Shown here piece by piece: positions 15,257 to 23,209 of a stretch of 40,827 bases of DNA. The stretch is taken from NCBI GenBank assembly GCA_026985655.1, contig JALSQB010000080.1, positions 1 to 40,827 on the forward strand, given 5' to 3'. Made by a program: the position numbers and the translations under genes. The first letter of the stretch is position 1, and the number at the start of each line of letters is the position of its first letter. This DNA is from Campylobacteraceae bacterium. Its GTDB lineage: Bacteria > Campylobacterota > Campylobacteria > Campylobacterales > Sulfurovaceae. The notes beneath the pieces are model-generated. The model saw nothing but the letters and a program-made list of their open reading frames with translations, did no database searches and was not told the DNA's origin.

Positions 15257-17004
15257 AATGATTGACCAACTTGAAAGTGAATGGCTTTTTCATCAAAATT
15301 ATGAATATTTGTTCCAAAATCAATTTTAAAAGGACCAATAGGGGTTAAATAACGTAAACCAATCCCTGCTGAAGTAATAACTCTGTTTGAAAATTCCCAA
15401 ATACCTTGATTGTCTGAAATCATTGTATTATCACTAAACAAAGCACCTCTTAAATTTTTATAAAGAGGAAAATTTGTTTCTACACTTAGATTGGCTAAGG
15501 TAAATCCTCCTAGTTTACTATCTATTTTTGAAGATTTTGTAATCCCAATCTGTTCATAACCATAAGCTCTATTTGAAAAAGCACCTCCTGCAAAAAACTT
15601 TTTTGACTCAGGCAAACTGTTAGCATATACTTTAATTGAGCCTATTCGTCCAACAGCTGAAAGCGTAATGTCAGATATAGGGGTATAAATTAAACGCAAC
15701 TCCTCTTGATATTTTAGATAAGAGGTATTATTTTTTGAGTAAGTAAGCCCATACTCCATCTCATGCGAAAAGTAGATTCCATTTTTAGGATTTAGTTTAG
15801 AGTCCCTTCCATCATATACCAAACGCATAAAAGGATAAATGAGTAAATTACGTTTATTAGCACTGTTTAAATATAGCGTGTCAATTTCTTCAAAACCAAG
15901 CCCTAAACTATTGTACCATTGAGAACTTGAATGCGAAAAGTAAAGTTTGTCATAAATAATACGTTCATCAAAGGAGTGAATATTTTTCTCTTCTGCATAC
16001 CCTAAGACATTTTGTAAGTCCAGATGATAATCATCAATATCATAAACATAAGGAATAAAAAGTTTGGTCTCTGCTACCTTTTGAATGCTAGAGTAGAGTC
16101 CATTAAATAAGACCTTTTTTGCATTACCATTAAAATTTTTATATTCAGCATAAAGCTTTGCTTGTAACTTTAAATCGGTTGCATACCCCAACCCCATACG
16201 GGTATGTAGGTTTTTATGTACCTCTTTATATTTAATATTAACAGGTTTTTGGTTGTAAAACTTTCGACTATAATCTAAACTTAATTGGTCGAAACTCTCC
16301 AAAGCATAGAGAGATTCATAAGATTCTTGAATTTTACTAATATCAAAAACATCGCCCTCTTCAAAATGTAAACGTGAGCGAATAATATCATTGTCCATCG
16401 TCGAGGAATTTGTCTCAATTATCACCTTACCAAAATGACAAAGTTTTCTTTTTTGTAAATCTATCTTAATAGTCGCAGAATAGTCTTCAAGGGTTAAATA
16501 GGCTTTGGTATTTAACTTCGCACTACAATACCCTTGCGTTAGTAGTTTTTTCTTAATGGCTTGTTTCATTTCAGTAAATGCTTTAGCTCTAAAACGATTT
16601 CCCTCAACAAGCGTCACTTCATTAGTAATATCTAAATCACTCTTTAAGAGAATTTTGCTAATGATAATAGGTCTATTTTCTTGAATGCTTACTTTAATAC
16701 CACTAGGGCTTAAACGACTCGAAATATTACTCTCATAAAACCCTTCATTTTTATAAAAAAGTTCTAATGTCTCATCTAATTTTCGTTGTAGTTTAATGTT
16801 AATTTTAGCCTTATTCTCTTTCCAAAAAAGAAGAGCAGGAGGTCGCTTAGCCCCAATCATCTCTTCTAATTCATCGCTTGAGATAATCTGATTTCCCTCA
16901 AAAGTTATGGGGGTTAAAACAGAGTCAAGACGCTTAGAGAACAAACAACTTGTTAAAAGTAAAAATAGTAAAAAGTATCTATTTTTGTTTAAATTCATAT
17001 TCAA
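15253..17004 (-). CDS. tamA: TamA/Omp85-family outer membrane protein
   Basis: A 583 aa outer-membrane protein with an export signal, about three POTRA repeats (residues about 25-260) and a C-terminal 16-strand Omp85 barrel including the YLTPIGPFKIDFG block and a terminal phenylalanine. Pairing with tamB supports a TamA role rather than BamA. The signal sequence reads LLLTSC-LFS, and Leu17-Thr18-Ser19-Cys20 fits a lipobox, which is unusual for an Omp85 protein. ATG at 17004 is used; a second Met two codons later is possible. It follows proA after 15 bp. Confidence 0.9.
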   Translation of the reverse strand: MNMNLNKNRYFLLFLLLTSCLFSKRLDSVLTPITFEGNQIISSDELEEMIGAKRPPALLFWKENKAKINIKLQRKLDETLELFYKNEGFYESNISSRLSPSGIKVSIQENRPIIISKILLKSDLDITNEVTLVEGNRFRAKAFTEMKQAIKKKLLTQGYCSAKLNTKAYLTLEDYSATIKIDLQKRKLCHFGKVIIETNSSTMDNDIIRSRLHFEEGDVFDISKIQESYESLYALESFDQLSLDYSRKFYNQKPVNIKYKEVHKNLHTRMGLGYATDLKLQAKLYAEYKNFNGNAKKVLFNGLYSSIQKVAETKLFIPYVYDIDDYHLDLQNVLGYAEEKNIHSFDERIIYDKLYFSHSSSQWYNSLGLGFEEIDTLYLNSANKRNLLIYPFMRLVYDGRDSKLNPKNGIYFSHEMEYGLTYSKNNTSYLKYQEELRLIYTPISDITLSAVGRIGSIKVYANSLPESKKFFAGGAFSNRAYGYEQIGITKSSKIDSKLGGFTLANLSVETNFPLYKNLRGALFSDNTMISDNQGIWEFSNRVITSAGIGLRYLTPIGPFKIDFGTNIHNFDEKAIHFQVGQSF

Positions 17005-17019
17005 TTTTTTCTAAAATTT

Positions 17020-18252
17020 CTAACGAATTTGACCATTCCCATAAATTTTAAATTTATAGGTTGTCAATTCATTGACCCCCATAGGTCCTCTTGCGTGAAG
17101 TTTATTGGTTGAAATGCCAACCTCTGCACCAAATCCAAAAACACCACCATCAGTAAAACGGGTACTTGCATTTACATACACACACGCAGCATCAATCGCA
17201 TTCATAAACTTTTCAGCTGCCCCATAATTTTCAGTAATAATGGCTTCAGAATGACCAGAACCATACTTTGTAATATGTGCCATCGCCTCTTCAATACCTG
17301 AAACAATTTTAATATTTAACTCATTGGCTAAGTACTCTGTGTTAAAATCTTCATTTGAAGCCAAATCTACAAAAATATACTCTCTGGTTTTCGCACACCC
17401 TTTTAACTTTGTTCCTCTATCTACAAAAGATTTATAGAGTCCAGGAAGTAAAATTTTAGCAATAGACTCATCAAGAATTAAAGTCTCCATAGCATTACAA
17501 ACACCTGGTCGTTGGCATTTAGCATTAAGTGCAATGCTTATTGCTTTAGCTTGACTTGCATCTCTATGAATGTAAGTATGACACAGCCCTTTGTCATGTT
17601 TAACCACAGGAACAGAGGAGTTTTTAGAGATAAATTTAATGAGTGCTTCACCCCCACGAGGTACAATTAAATCAACATAAGCATCTTCTTTAATAAGCTT
17701 AGCAACCCCTTCACGAGAAGCATCAGGAAGTAAAGAAATTATCTCTTTAGGCAAATCATTTTTAAGCAATACCTCTTGCAAAACTTTTGCAATAACTTGA
17801 TTAGAGTGTTCTGCCTCTTTTCCACCTTTTAAAATGGCAACGTTTCCACTTTTGAAACACAGAGCTGCTACATCAGAAGTAACATTTGGGCGAGATTCAT
17901 AAATTACACCAACCACACCAATAGGTACCGATACTTTTTCAATGCGTAAATTATCATCATTGACCCACCCATCAAGTACTCTTCCTACGGGGTCTTTTAG
18001 GACGGCTATTTCTCTTAAAGAGTTTGCCATAGCAAGAATGCGTTTGTCATCAAGTAACAATCTATCAAGTAAAGCCGTATCTAGCTTTAACTTTTTCCCT
18101 GCGTCCATATCTTTTTGATTTTCAGTAACAATGAGCTTACTGTTTGCCACTAACGCATCTGCCATCTCATTTAATATGCTATTTTTCGTTTTTCCGTCCA
18201 TCGTGGCAATGGTTTGTCTGCAAGCTTTTGCTTTTTGTAGAAATGTTTTCAT
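17020..18252 (-). CDS. proA: Gamma-glutamyl phosphate reductase
   Basis: A 410 aa NADPH-dependent enzyme making glutamate semialdehyde, the second step of proline synthesis. The aldehyde-dehydrogenase fold is clear: VIYESRPNVTSDVAALC, KGGKEAEHSN, the catalytic cysteine in RPGVCNAMETLILD, and the C-terminal GGVFGFGAEVGISTNKLHARGP. It lies between dedA and tamA on one strand. proB is not in this window. Confidence 0.96.
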   Translation of the reverse strand: MKTFLQKAKACRQTIATMDGKTKNSILNEMADALVANSKLIVTENQKDMDAGKKLKLDTALLDRLLLDDKRILAMANSLREIAVLKDPVGRVLDGWVNDDNLRIEKVSVPIGVVGVIYESRPNVTSDVAALCFKSGNVAILKGGKEAEHSNQVIAKVLQEVLLKNDLPKEIISLLPDASREGVAKLIKEDAYVDLIVPRGGEALIKFISKNSSVPVVKHDKGLCHTYIHRDASQAKAISIALNAKCQRPGVCNAMETLILDESIAKILLPGLYKSFVDRGTKLKGCAKTREYIFVDLASNEDFNTEYLANELNIKIVSGIEEAMAHITKYGSGHSEAIITENYGAAEKFMNAIDAACVYVNASTRFTDGGVFGFGAEVGISTNKLHARGPMGVNELTTYKFKIYGNGQIR

Positions 18253-18281
18253 AATTTATTATTCCATTTTTTTTAATTTTA

Positions 18282-18872
18282 TTATATCTTCTTTGCTCTT
18301 TTATTGAGATAAACATAAAGCATACTCAACAAAACAATAATCAACAATGTTACCAAAACAATCTGATGAAGATATTCATCATTCTCTCCTACAAAATAAC
18401 CAAAAAGTGCTAAAACAGTTGCCCATATCCCTGCACCTAAAGTTGTAGAAAGCATAAACTTACCTAAATGCATAGATGAAAGTCCAGCAGGGAGTGAAAC
18501 CAACTGACGTACACCTGGTATTAGCCTTGCTACAAAAGTGGAAAATGAACCATGTTTGACAAAAAAATTCTCCATCTTCTCTAATTTTTCACTTGTAAAG
18601 AAAAAATATTTTCCAAATTTTAAAACACCCACACGCCCATATTTACGTGCTAAAAAGTAGTTAAACAAAGCACCCAATAAAGACCCAGCTGTTCCCACTA
18701 AAATGGCTAAAGTTAAATTCATCTCATCTTGAGATGCCAATATTCCAGCAGGAATCATAGCGACTTCCGAGGGAAAAGGGAAAAAAGTACTCTCTAAAAA
18801 CATCATAATAAAGATACCTAAATATCCAAATTCACGTGCTATATTTACTACAAAATCTACTATTTCATGCAT
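18282..18872 (-). CDS. DedA-family inner membrane protein
   Basis: A 196 aa polytopic protein of the DedA/SNARE-associated family, thought to act in membrane homeostasis as lipid (undecaprenyl phosphate or phospholipid) translocases. The ESTFFPFPSEVAMIPAG segment and the VARLIPGVRQLVSLPAGLSSM motif with its conserved arginines are present. It heads the minus-strand run dedA-proA-tamA-tamB. The start ATG at 18872 is preceded by AAGAGAAG. Confidence 0.9.
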   Translation of the reverse strand: MHEIVDFVVNIAREFGYLGIFIMMFLESTFFPFPSEVAMIPAGILASQDEMNLTLAILVGTAGSLLGALFNYFLARKYGRVGVLKFGKYFFFTSEKLEKMENFFVKHGSFSTFVARLIPGVRQLVSLPAGLSSMHLGKFMLSTTLGAGIWATVLALFGYFVGENDEYLHQIVLVTLLIIVLLSMLYVYLNKRAKKI

Positions 18873-18899
18873 TGCTCTTCTCTTATGTTAATTTTTTCA

Positions 18900-18922
18900 A
18901 TTATAGCCAAATATGCTATAAT
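18900..18922. promoter_or_regulatory. Back-to-back symmetric -10 boxes for dedA (minus) and the tautomerase gene (plus)
   Basis: The 8 bp inverted repeat ATTATAGC (18900-18907) and GCTATAAT (18915-18922) places a TATAAT on each strand: 18905-18900 for dedA and 18917-18922 for the rightward transcript. Such symmetric elements can act as a bidirectional promoter. The rightward transcript would have a leader of about 200 nt before the tautomerase start. Confidence 0.55.
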
Positions 18923-18955
18923 TTCGAAAACAAATTGATTTTTGAGGTAGAGTAC

Positions 18956-19019
18956 ATCTCCTTATAAAATAGGGGAACACTTTGTCCAAATATCACCATA
19001 TTCCTCTTAAAAAGGAGAT
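18956..19019 (+). other. Leader inverted repeat that could mask a Shine-Dalgarno-like sequence
   Basis: ATCTCCTT (18956-18963) is the exact complement of AAGGAGAT (19012-19019), with a 48 nt loop and partial extension of the pairing inward. The region also carries an imperfect direct repeat: TATAAAATAGGGGAAC near 18964 and TATAAATAGAGGAAC near 19030. Together they suggest a structured leader RNA or a remnant of rearranged DNA; no known riboswitch is recognised. Confidence 0.35.
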
Positions 19020-19091
19020 AAGCGATTTTTATAAATAGAGGAACTTTTATGGTGTCTTGATATTTTACGATTTAAGGTGGGGAGGGATATA

Positions 19092-19109
19092 ATGTCTTCT
19101 AATATATAG
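19092..19109 (+). CDS. Possible 5-codon leader peptide (MSSNI)
   Basis: ATG at 19092 follows a strong ribosome-binding site (GGGGAGGG, about 19079-19086, 6 nt from GGAGG to ATG) and ends at TAG 19107-19109, 22 bp before the tautomerase start. The quality of the ribosome-binding site is better than that of the downstream gene, which makes an upstream ORF plausible, though such a short frame may be chance. Confidence 0.25.
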   Translation: MSSNI

Positions 19110-19131
19110 TTGTACTCATAAGGAACATTAA

Positions 19132-19521
19132 TTGGCACAAGTTAAAATATACGGATTAAGAAGTAATCTTAGCAAAACTAAGAATAAACTATCAGATGTT
19201 ATTCATCAATGCATTGTTAAATCTTTAGCATTTCCTAAAGACAAAAAATATCATAGATTTATTGTCTTTGATAAAGATGAAATGATCTTTCCAAATGATA
19301 AGAGTGAGCAATACACTATCATCGAAATTATGATGATGGAAGGTCGAGAAGTTGAAACAAAAAAAGATTTAATAAAATCATTGTTTGAAGAAATTTATCG
19401 AGAATTAAATATTGAAAATAACGATTTAGAAATTTGTATTATTGAAAGTCCTGCTTCAAATTGGGGATTTAGAGGTATGACAGGTGATGAAATAAAACTG
19501 AATTATAAAGTAAAAGTATAA
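19132..19521 (+). CDS. Tautomerase-family protein lacking the catalytic N-terminal proline
   Basis: A 129 aa protein of the 4-oxalocrotonate tautomerase-like superfamily (Tautomerase_2 type). The body is well conserved: QVKIYGLRSNL, KKYHRFIVFDKDEMIFP, QYTIIEIMMMEGR and the C-terminal WGFRGMTGDEIKLNYKV. Relatives start Met-Pro and use the exposed Pro-1 as catalytic base; here residue 2 is Ala. The start is fixed as TTG at 19132, because an in-frame TAA sits directly before it (19129-19131) and AAGGAA lies upstream. The last codons lie inside the first copy of a direct repeat that brackets the Fic gene. Confidence 0.85.
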   Translation: MAQVKIYGLRSNLSKTKNKLSDVIHQCIVKSLAFPKDKKYHRFIVFDKDEMIFPNDKSEQYTIIEIMMMEGREVETKKDLIKSLFEEIYRELNIENNDLEICIIESPASNWGFRGMTGDEIKLNYKVKV

Positions 19522-19533
19522 CAAAACCTTGGA
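19512..19533 (+). repeat. Left copy of the 22 bp direct repeat flanking the Fic gene
   Basis: Contains the core AACAAAACCTTGGA and matches the copy at 20345-20366 at 21 of 22 positions (T19519 versus C20352). It overlaps the last codons and stop of the tautomerase gene. Confidence 0.85.
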
Positions 19534-19661
19534 GAGAAATAGTTTACCCGTTATATTAAATCAAATACACGAAGGATTTCCTCGTTTGTATAATCAAAAA
19601 CCACTCAAGTAAAGCAGATATAATAAAAAAATAAATTATGATAATTTAATTGGAGATTAAA

Positions 19662-20345
19662 ATGAAAAAGTTAAATGAACTAACACTAAAACAGAGAGAA
19701 GAACTTTTTAGGCAACTTCGTATTTCAATCACTCATCACTCAAATGCGATGGAAGGGACAACTCTTTCTTTTGGTGAAACAAAAGAGTTACTTGAACATG
19801 GGAATACTGCTGGAGATAAACCATTACATGAACAACTTGTTATCTTAGGATTTGCAAAAGCTTATGATGTAATAGTTCGTGAAGCTACAAACAGAGAAAA
19901 TATTATTGACAGTAGTTTTATAAAAGATATTCATGCAATTATGTTTGAAGATGCTCTAAAAATAGCACCTCAACTTGTATCTAAACCTATTGGAGCATAT
20001 AGATTAGATGAGCGATATATAAAAGGTGTAGATATTAAACTATCGCTTCCTAATAAAATTTCAAATGATATTAAAAATTTACTTTATAGATTTAACAGTA
20101 ACGATATGAGTTTAGAAGATATTGCAGAATTTCATATTTTATTTGAAAGAGTACATCCATTTGCCGATGGCAATGGAAGAGTTGGAAGATTAATAATGGC
20201 TTTTCAAGCCATTCAGAATAATATCGTTCCACCACTTATTGAAAATGAGCATAGAATTGAGTATTTAACCGCTATTAATGACAAAGATGAACTTTTAAAG
20301 TTTATTGATGAGAGTATTCAAAACAGTATGGATTTACTAGACTAA
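19662..20345 (+). CDS. Fic-domain protein (probable AMP transferase, self-inhibited class II)
   Basis: A 227 aa Fic protein. The catalytic motif HPFADGNGRVGR (165-176) is complete, so adenylyl transfer (AMPylation) to a target protein is expected. An N-terminal inhibitory helix motif SNAMEG (27-32), matching (S/T)xxxE(G/N), indicates the class II arrangement in which the Glu blocks ATP. ATG at 19662 is chosen over the upstream TTG at 19650 because TGGAG at 19651-19655 is a proper ribosome-binding site for it. It is bracketed by a 22 bp direct repeat, pointing to acquisition as a small mobile segment. No separate antitoxin gene is seen. Confidence 0.9.
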   Translation: MKKLNELTLKQREELFRQLRISITHHSNAMEGTTLSFGETKELLEHGNTAGDKPLHEQLVILGFAKAYDVIVREATNRENIIDSSFIKDIHAIMFEDALKIAPQLVSKPIGAYRLDERYIKGVDIKLSLPNKISNDIKNLLYRFNSNDMSLEDIAEFHILFERVHPFADGNGRVGRLIMAFQAIQNNIVPPLIENEHRIEYLTAINDKDELLKFIDESIQNSMDLLD

Positions 20346-20366
20346 AAAGTACAACAAAACCTTGGA
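20345..20366 (+). repeat. Right copy of the 22 bp direct repeat flanking the Fic gene
   Basis: Same core AACAAAACCTTGGA as the left copy at 19512-19533, one mismatch. It begins at the last base of the Fic stop codon, so each copy lies at the 3' end of a gene; the repeat period is 833 bp. Confidence 0.85.
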
Positions 20367-20425
20367 ACTAATAAATTTTCTAATGAGAATTTAAACTGAA
20401 AATTAATCACAGCTATTTTTAAAAT

Positions 20426-20456
20426 ATTATCAATCATTCAAAAATCTATTGATAAT
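20426..20456. terminator. Inverted repeat downstream of the Fic gene
   Basis: ATTATCAAT (20426-20434) and ATTGATAAT (20448-20456) form a perfect 9 bp stem with a 13 nt loop, just upstream of the ABC-F promoter. It is AT-only apart from one C/G pair and lacks a T-run, so it could be a weak terminator or an operator. Confidence 0.3.
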
Positions 20457-20474
20457 TAATAAATATAGCTATGC

Positions 20475-20480
20475 TATAAT
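20475..20480 (+). promoter_or_regulatory. -10 box of the ABC-F gene
   Basis: TATAAT preceded by ATGC, an extended -10, 32 bp before the ATG at 20513. Its flank resembles the rightward promoter at 18917. Confidence 0.55.
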
Positions 20481-20512
20481 TCCACCCATAAAACCTCTTC
20501 AAATGGAAAACC

Positions 20513-22348
20513 ATGATACAACTAACAAACCTCTCAAAAAGCTTTGGGGAACAGACCCTTTTTAAAAACCTAAACTTTCAGATGAACAGCAATCAAAAAG
20601 TAGGACTCATAGGGCGTAATGGTTCAGGAAAATCAACACTATTTAAAATTATCTTAGGTGAAGAGCATCACGATGAGGGAGAGGTACTCATTCCTAAAAA
20701 CTACCAAATAGGCACACTCAAACAACATTTAATTTTTACAGAAAAAACCGTGCGTGAAGAGTGTTCTTTAATCTTAAGTGAAGAGGAGCAGTACAACTTT
20801 TACAAAATAGAAAAAATCCTTTTTGGATTGGGTTTCTCTGCTGAAGATTTAGAAAAAGACCCCATGAGCTTTTCAGGTGGCTATCAAATTCGTATTAACC
20901 TAGCCAAACTTTTGGCGACTGAACCCAACATGTTACTCCTTGATGAACCAACCAACTACCTAGACCTCCTCTCTTTGCGTTGGCTCAAAGAGTTCATTCG
21001 TACTTTTGATGGTGAAGTAATACTCATTACCCATGACCGTGATTTTATGGACGCAGTAACGACCCATACGATGGGAATTCAACGTAAATCTTTACACATT
21101 GTCAAAGGTAATAGCAAAAAGTATGAAGAGACCTTAGCACTTAGTGATGAAACCTATGAAAAAACCCGTCAAAACCAAGAGAAAAAACGTAAAGAGCTAG
21201 AGGAGTTTGTGGCTAAAAATAAAGCTCGTGCTTCCACAGCTGCCTTAGCACAGTCTAAGCAAAAAATGCTTGACAAGATGGACGAAATGGAGAGTTTGCA
21301 AAGTGAGCAGAACCTAAACTTTAACTTCAACTACAAAGAGACTCCTGCTAAAATTAATCTCCGTGCTGAAAACTTAGGTTTTGGATACAAAGCCGATGAA
21401 AAGCTTTTTAGCGATGTTAGTTTTGCTTTAGAAAATGGAAAGACTTTGGCGATTATTGGGAAAAATGGTAAAGGTAAATCGACACTCTTAAACTACATCG
21501 CAGGAGAACTTGAAATGCAAGAGGGAAAACTTAACTTTCACCCCTCAACGTCTATGGCACACTTTGGACAGACCAACATAGAACGGCTCAATACCCAAGC
21601 GACCATTATTGAAGAGATTGCTTCTGTGAGTTTAAAAATTGGCATTGCTGAAACTAGAAGCATCTGTGGAACAATGATGTTTTCAGGTGACTTAGCCGAC
21701 AAAAAAATCTCCGTGCTTTCGGGGGGAGAGCGTAGCCGTGTAATGTTAGGAAAAATCATCGGTACAGAAGCCAATCTTCTTCTACTTGATGAGCCTACTA
21801 ACCACCTAGATATGTACTCTATTGATTCCCTGTGTAGTGCCATTGAGCAGTTTAAAGGTTCAACTATTATGGTTACCCACTCTGAAATGCTCTTACGCCG
21901 TTTGGCTGATGCTCTCATTATTTTTCACAAGGGAGGGGCTGAGTATTTTGAGGGTTCTTATGATGACTTTTTAGAAAAAATTGGTTGGGAAGAAGATGAA
22001 GCAGTGAAAAGTGAATCGAAACCCAAAAGACCAAAAATTGACAACAAAGAGCGTAAACGACTGAAAAAAGAACTCACCCTCGCACGAAGCAAGGAGAATG
22101 CTCCTCATAAAAAAGAGTTAGAATTTTGTGAAAATAAGATTATGGAACTTGAAGAAGAGTTAGAAACCCAAAACCAAAAACTTGTTGAAGCATCAACTTC
22201 TGGCGATAATGCCTTAATGATAGAAGCTTCACAAAATGTCGGAAAACTTCAAAATGAGATAGAGTTACTTTTTGAACGGCTTGAAATTGCCAGTGATGCC
22301 TTAGATGAGATTGAACAACGATTTGCTTCTCAATTAGAAAGCATATAA
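20513..22348 (+). CDS. ABC-F family ATPase
   Basis: A 611 aa cytoplasmic protein with two ABC ATPase domains and no membrane segments. Walker A motifs are GRNGSGKST (34-42) and GKNGKGKST; signatures are FSGGYQIR and LSGGERSR; Walker B motifs LLLDEPTNYLD and LLLDEPTNHLD. The interdomain linker is charged and helical, and the C-terminal 110 residues form a coiled coil as in Uup/YheS-type members. ABC-F proteins act on the ribosome E site; this one is more likely a housekeeping factor than a resistance protein. Its 3' end overlaps the converging next gene by 19 bp. Confidence 0.92.
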   Translation: MIQLTNLSKSFGEQTLFKNLNFQMNSNQKVGLIGRNGSGKSTLFKIILGEEHHDEGEVLIPKNYQIGTLKQHLIFTEKTVREECSLILSEEEQYNFYKIEKILFGLGFSAEDLEKDPMSFSGGYQIRINLAKLLATEPNMLLLDEPTNYLDLLSLRWLKEFIRTFDGEVILITHDRDFMDAVTTHTMGIQRKSLHIVKGNSKKYEETLALSDETYEKTRQNQEKKRKELEEFVAKNKARASTAALAQSKQKMLDKMDEMESLQSEQNLNFNFNYKETPAKINLRAENLGFGYKADEKLFSDVSFALENGKTLAIIGKNGKGKSTLLNYIAGELEMQEGKLNFHPSTSMAHFGQTNIERLNTQATIIEEIASVSLKIGIAETRSICGTMMFSGDLADKKISVLSGGERSRVMLGKIIGTEANLLLLDEPTNHLDMYSIDSLCSAIEQFKGSTIMVTHSEMLLRRLADALIIFHKGGAEYFEGSYDDFLEKIGWEEDEAVKSESKPKRPKIDNKERKRLKKELTLARSKENAPHKKELEFCENKIMELEEELETQNQKLVEASTSGDNALMIEASQNVGKLQNEIELLFERLEIASDALDEIEQRFASQLESI

Positions 22349-22941
22349 CCCTTACGCTCCTCTCTTAACTCATGGTAGCGAGGAATGGTTTCTAACAATT
22401 CCTTGTATTTAAAAAGACAACTTTCAAGATAGATGCTTCTTAATTTAAACTCTTTAAGATAAACATTTGCTTCATCTATTTTAAGGTAAAGCTCTTTTAA
22501 ATATTTTTCACAATCTAGTGTCATCTTTTCATCGTCTAGTTGATGCAATTTTCGACCAAAAGCAGTACTTAATCTTGTTAAGTTTTCTATTGACGATACA
22601 ATATTTTTTTCATGAAAATGAATTCGATGCTGTTGTTCATAAATTTCACTCATCTCCTCTTTTAATTGAATACCAAGAAAAATAATCTCTGTTCTTCGTT
22701 TACTATTTTTATCTCCTATTCCAAAGTTCTTGTACAAAATTTGGCTTAAAAAACTCTCTTCACTCTTCATTTTTAACAAAGAATACTCTATTGAATCCAT
22801 AAGTACACTATTTAAAACGTAATCTTTGTTTAATTCTTTACCTGCATTGCTTAAACTATTAATAGCTACTTTATCTATGATTTCATAAAAAATATTACTG
22901 GAGCTGTTTAAAATTTTATCTATATTAAGTTGGAATGACAT
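22330..22941 (-). CDS. Unknown helical protein of 203 aa
   Basis: I do not recognise this protein. ATG at 22941 is preferred to the longer frame at 23025 because AAGGAG lies 7 bp before it and the extra residues look like untranslated leader. The product is rich in Leu, Glu, Lys and Ser, predicted almost entirely alpha-helical, with heptad-like stretches around 95-140 and 150-190 suggesting coiled coil; no signal peptide or membrane segment. It overlaps the end of the ABC-F gene tail to tail and is divergent from queH. Confidence 0.65.
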   Translation of the reverse strand: MSFQLNIDKILNSSSNIFYEIIDKVAINSLSNAGKELNKDYVLNSVLMDSIEYSLLKMKSEESFLSQILYKNFGIGDKNSKRRTEIIFLGIQLKEEMSEIYEQQHRIHFHEKNIVSSIENLTRLSTAFGRKLHQLDDEKMTLDCEKYLKELYLKIDEANVYLKEFKLRSIYLESCLFKYKELLETIPRYHELREERKGYMLSN

Positions 22942-22997
22942 ATTAAACTCCTTATTTAATAAATTTAAAAAGTAACACCTTAAGCAAAAAATTCCGA

Positions 22998-23168
22998 CTA
23001 AAGTGAAAGTGTAGTAATCTTCCAATTAGAATGATGAAAAAAACTACATACAATAATAACGAAACTAGCTACAATTTCATCTAAAAAGATGAAGCCTTTA
23101 AAGTTCATGTTATCTGTCATATCTGAAATATTAGCGAAGAAAGGCTGATGTTCTTCAAAACCAAGCAA
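22998..23168 (-). CDS. Doubtful 56-codon frame upstream of the unknown helical protein
   Basis: An open frame on the minus strand from TTG at 23168 to TAG at 22998-23000, with a composition that looks protein-like (GFEEHQPFFANISD near the start, a hydrophobic stretch around 34-44). There is no ribosome-binding site for the TTG or for the internal ATG. It may be a remnant, an untranslated leader or chance. Apart from this and a hairpin TTCATCT/AGATGAA at 23076-23093, I see nothing in the 22942-23206 gap. Confidence 0.15.
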   Translation of the reverse strand: MLGFEEHQPFFANISDMTDNMNFKGFIFLDEIVASFVIIVCSFFHHSNWKITTLSL

Positions 23169-23195
23169 TTTTAATGTAAAATACGAAAAATTTAT

Positions 23196-23209
23196 AGGAG
23201 CGTGCTATC
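23196..23209 (+). promoter_or_regulatory. Ribosome-binding site pointing to a non-standard queH start (ATC)
   Basis: AGGAG at 23196-23200 is followed by 6 nt and then ATC at 23207, in frame with the conserved LVHICC start of QueH. No ATG, GTG or TTG exists in this frame between the upstream TAG and the TTG at 23285, which is too late. A GTG at 23202 is out of frame. Confidence 0.5.

Noticed and set aside
19650..19661. Longer Fic protein starting at TTG 19650
   Set aside because: This TTG overlaps the ribosome-binding site used by the better ATG at 19662.
19512..20366. Integron gene cassettes with attC sites
   Set aside because: The repeats lack the paired core and inverse-core sites and the imperfect palindrome of attC, and no integrase is in the window.
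22961..22999. Sigma-54 promoter upstream of the unknown helical protein
   Set aside because: A GG and a GC are present on the minus strand, but 8 bp apart instead of 10, and the flanking consensus is absent.
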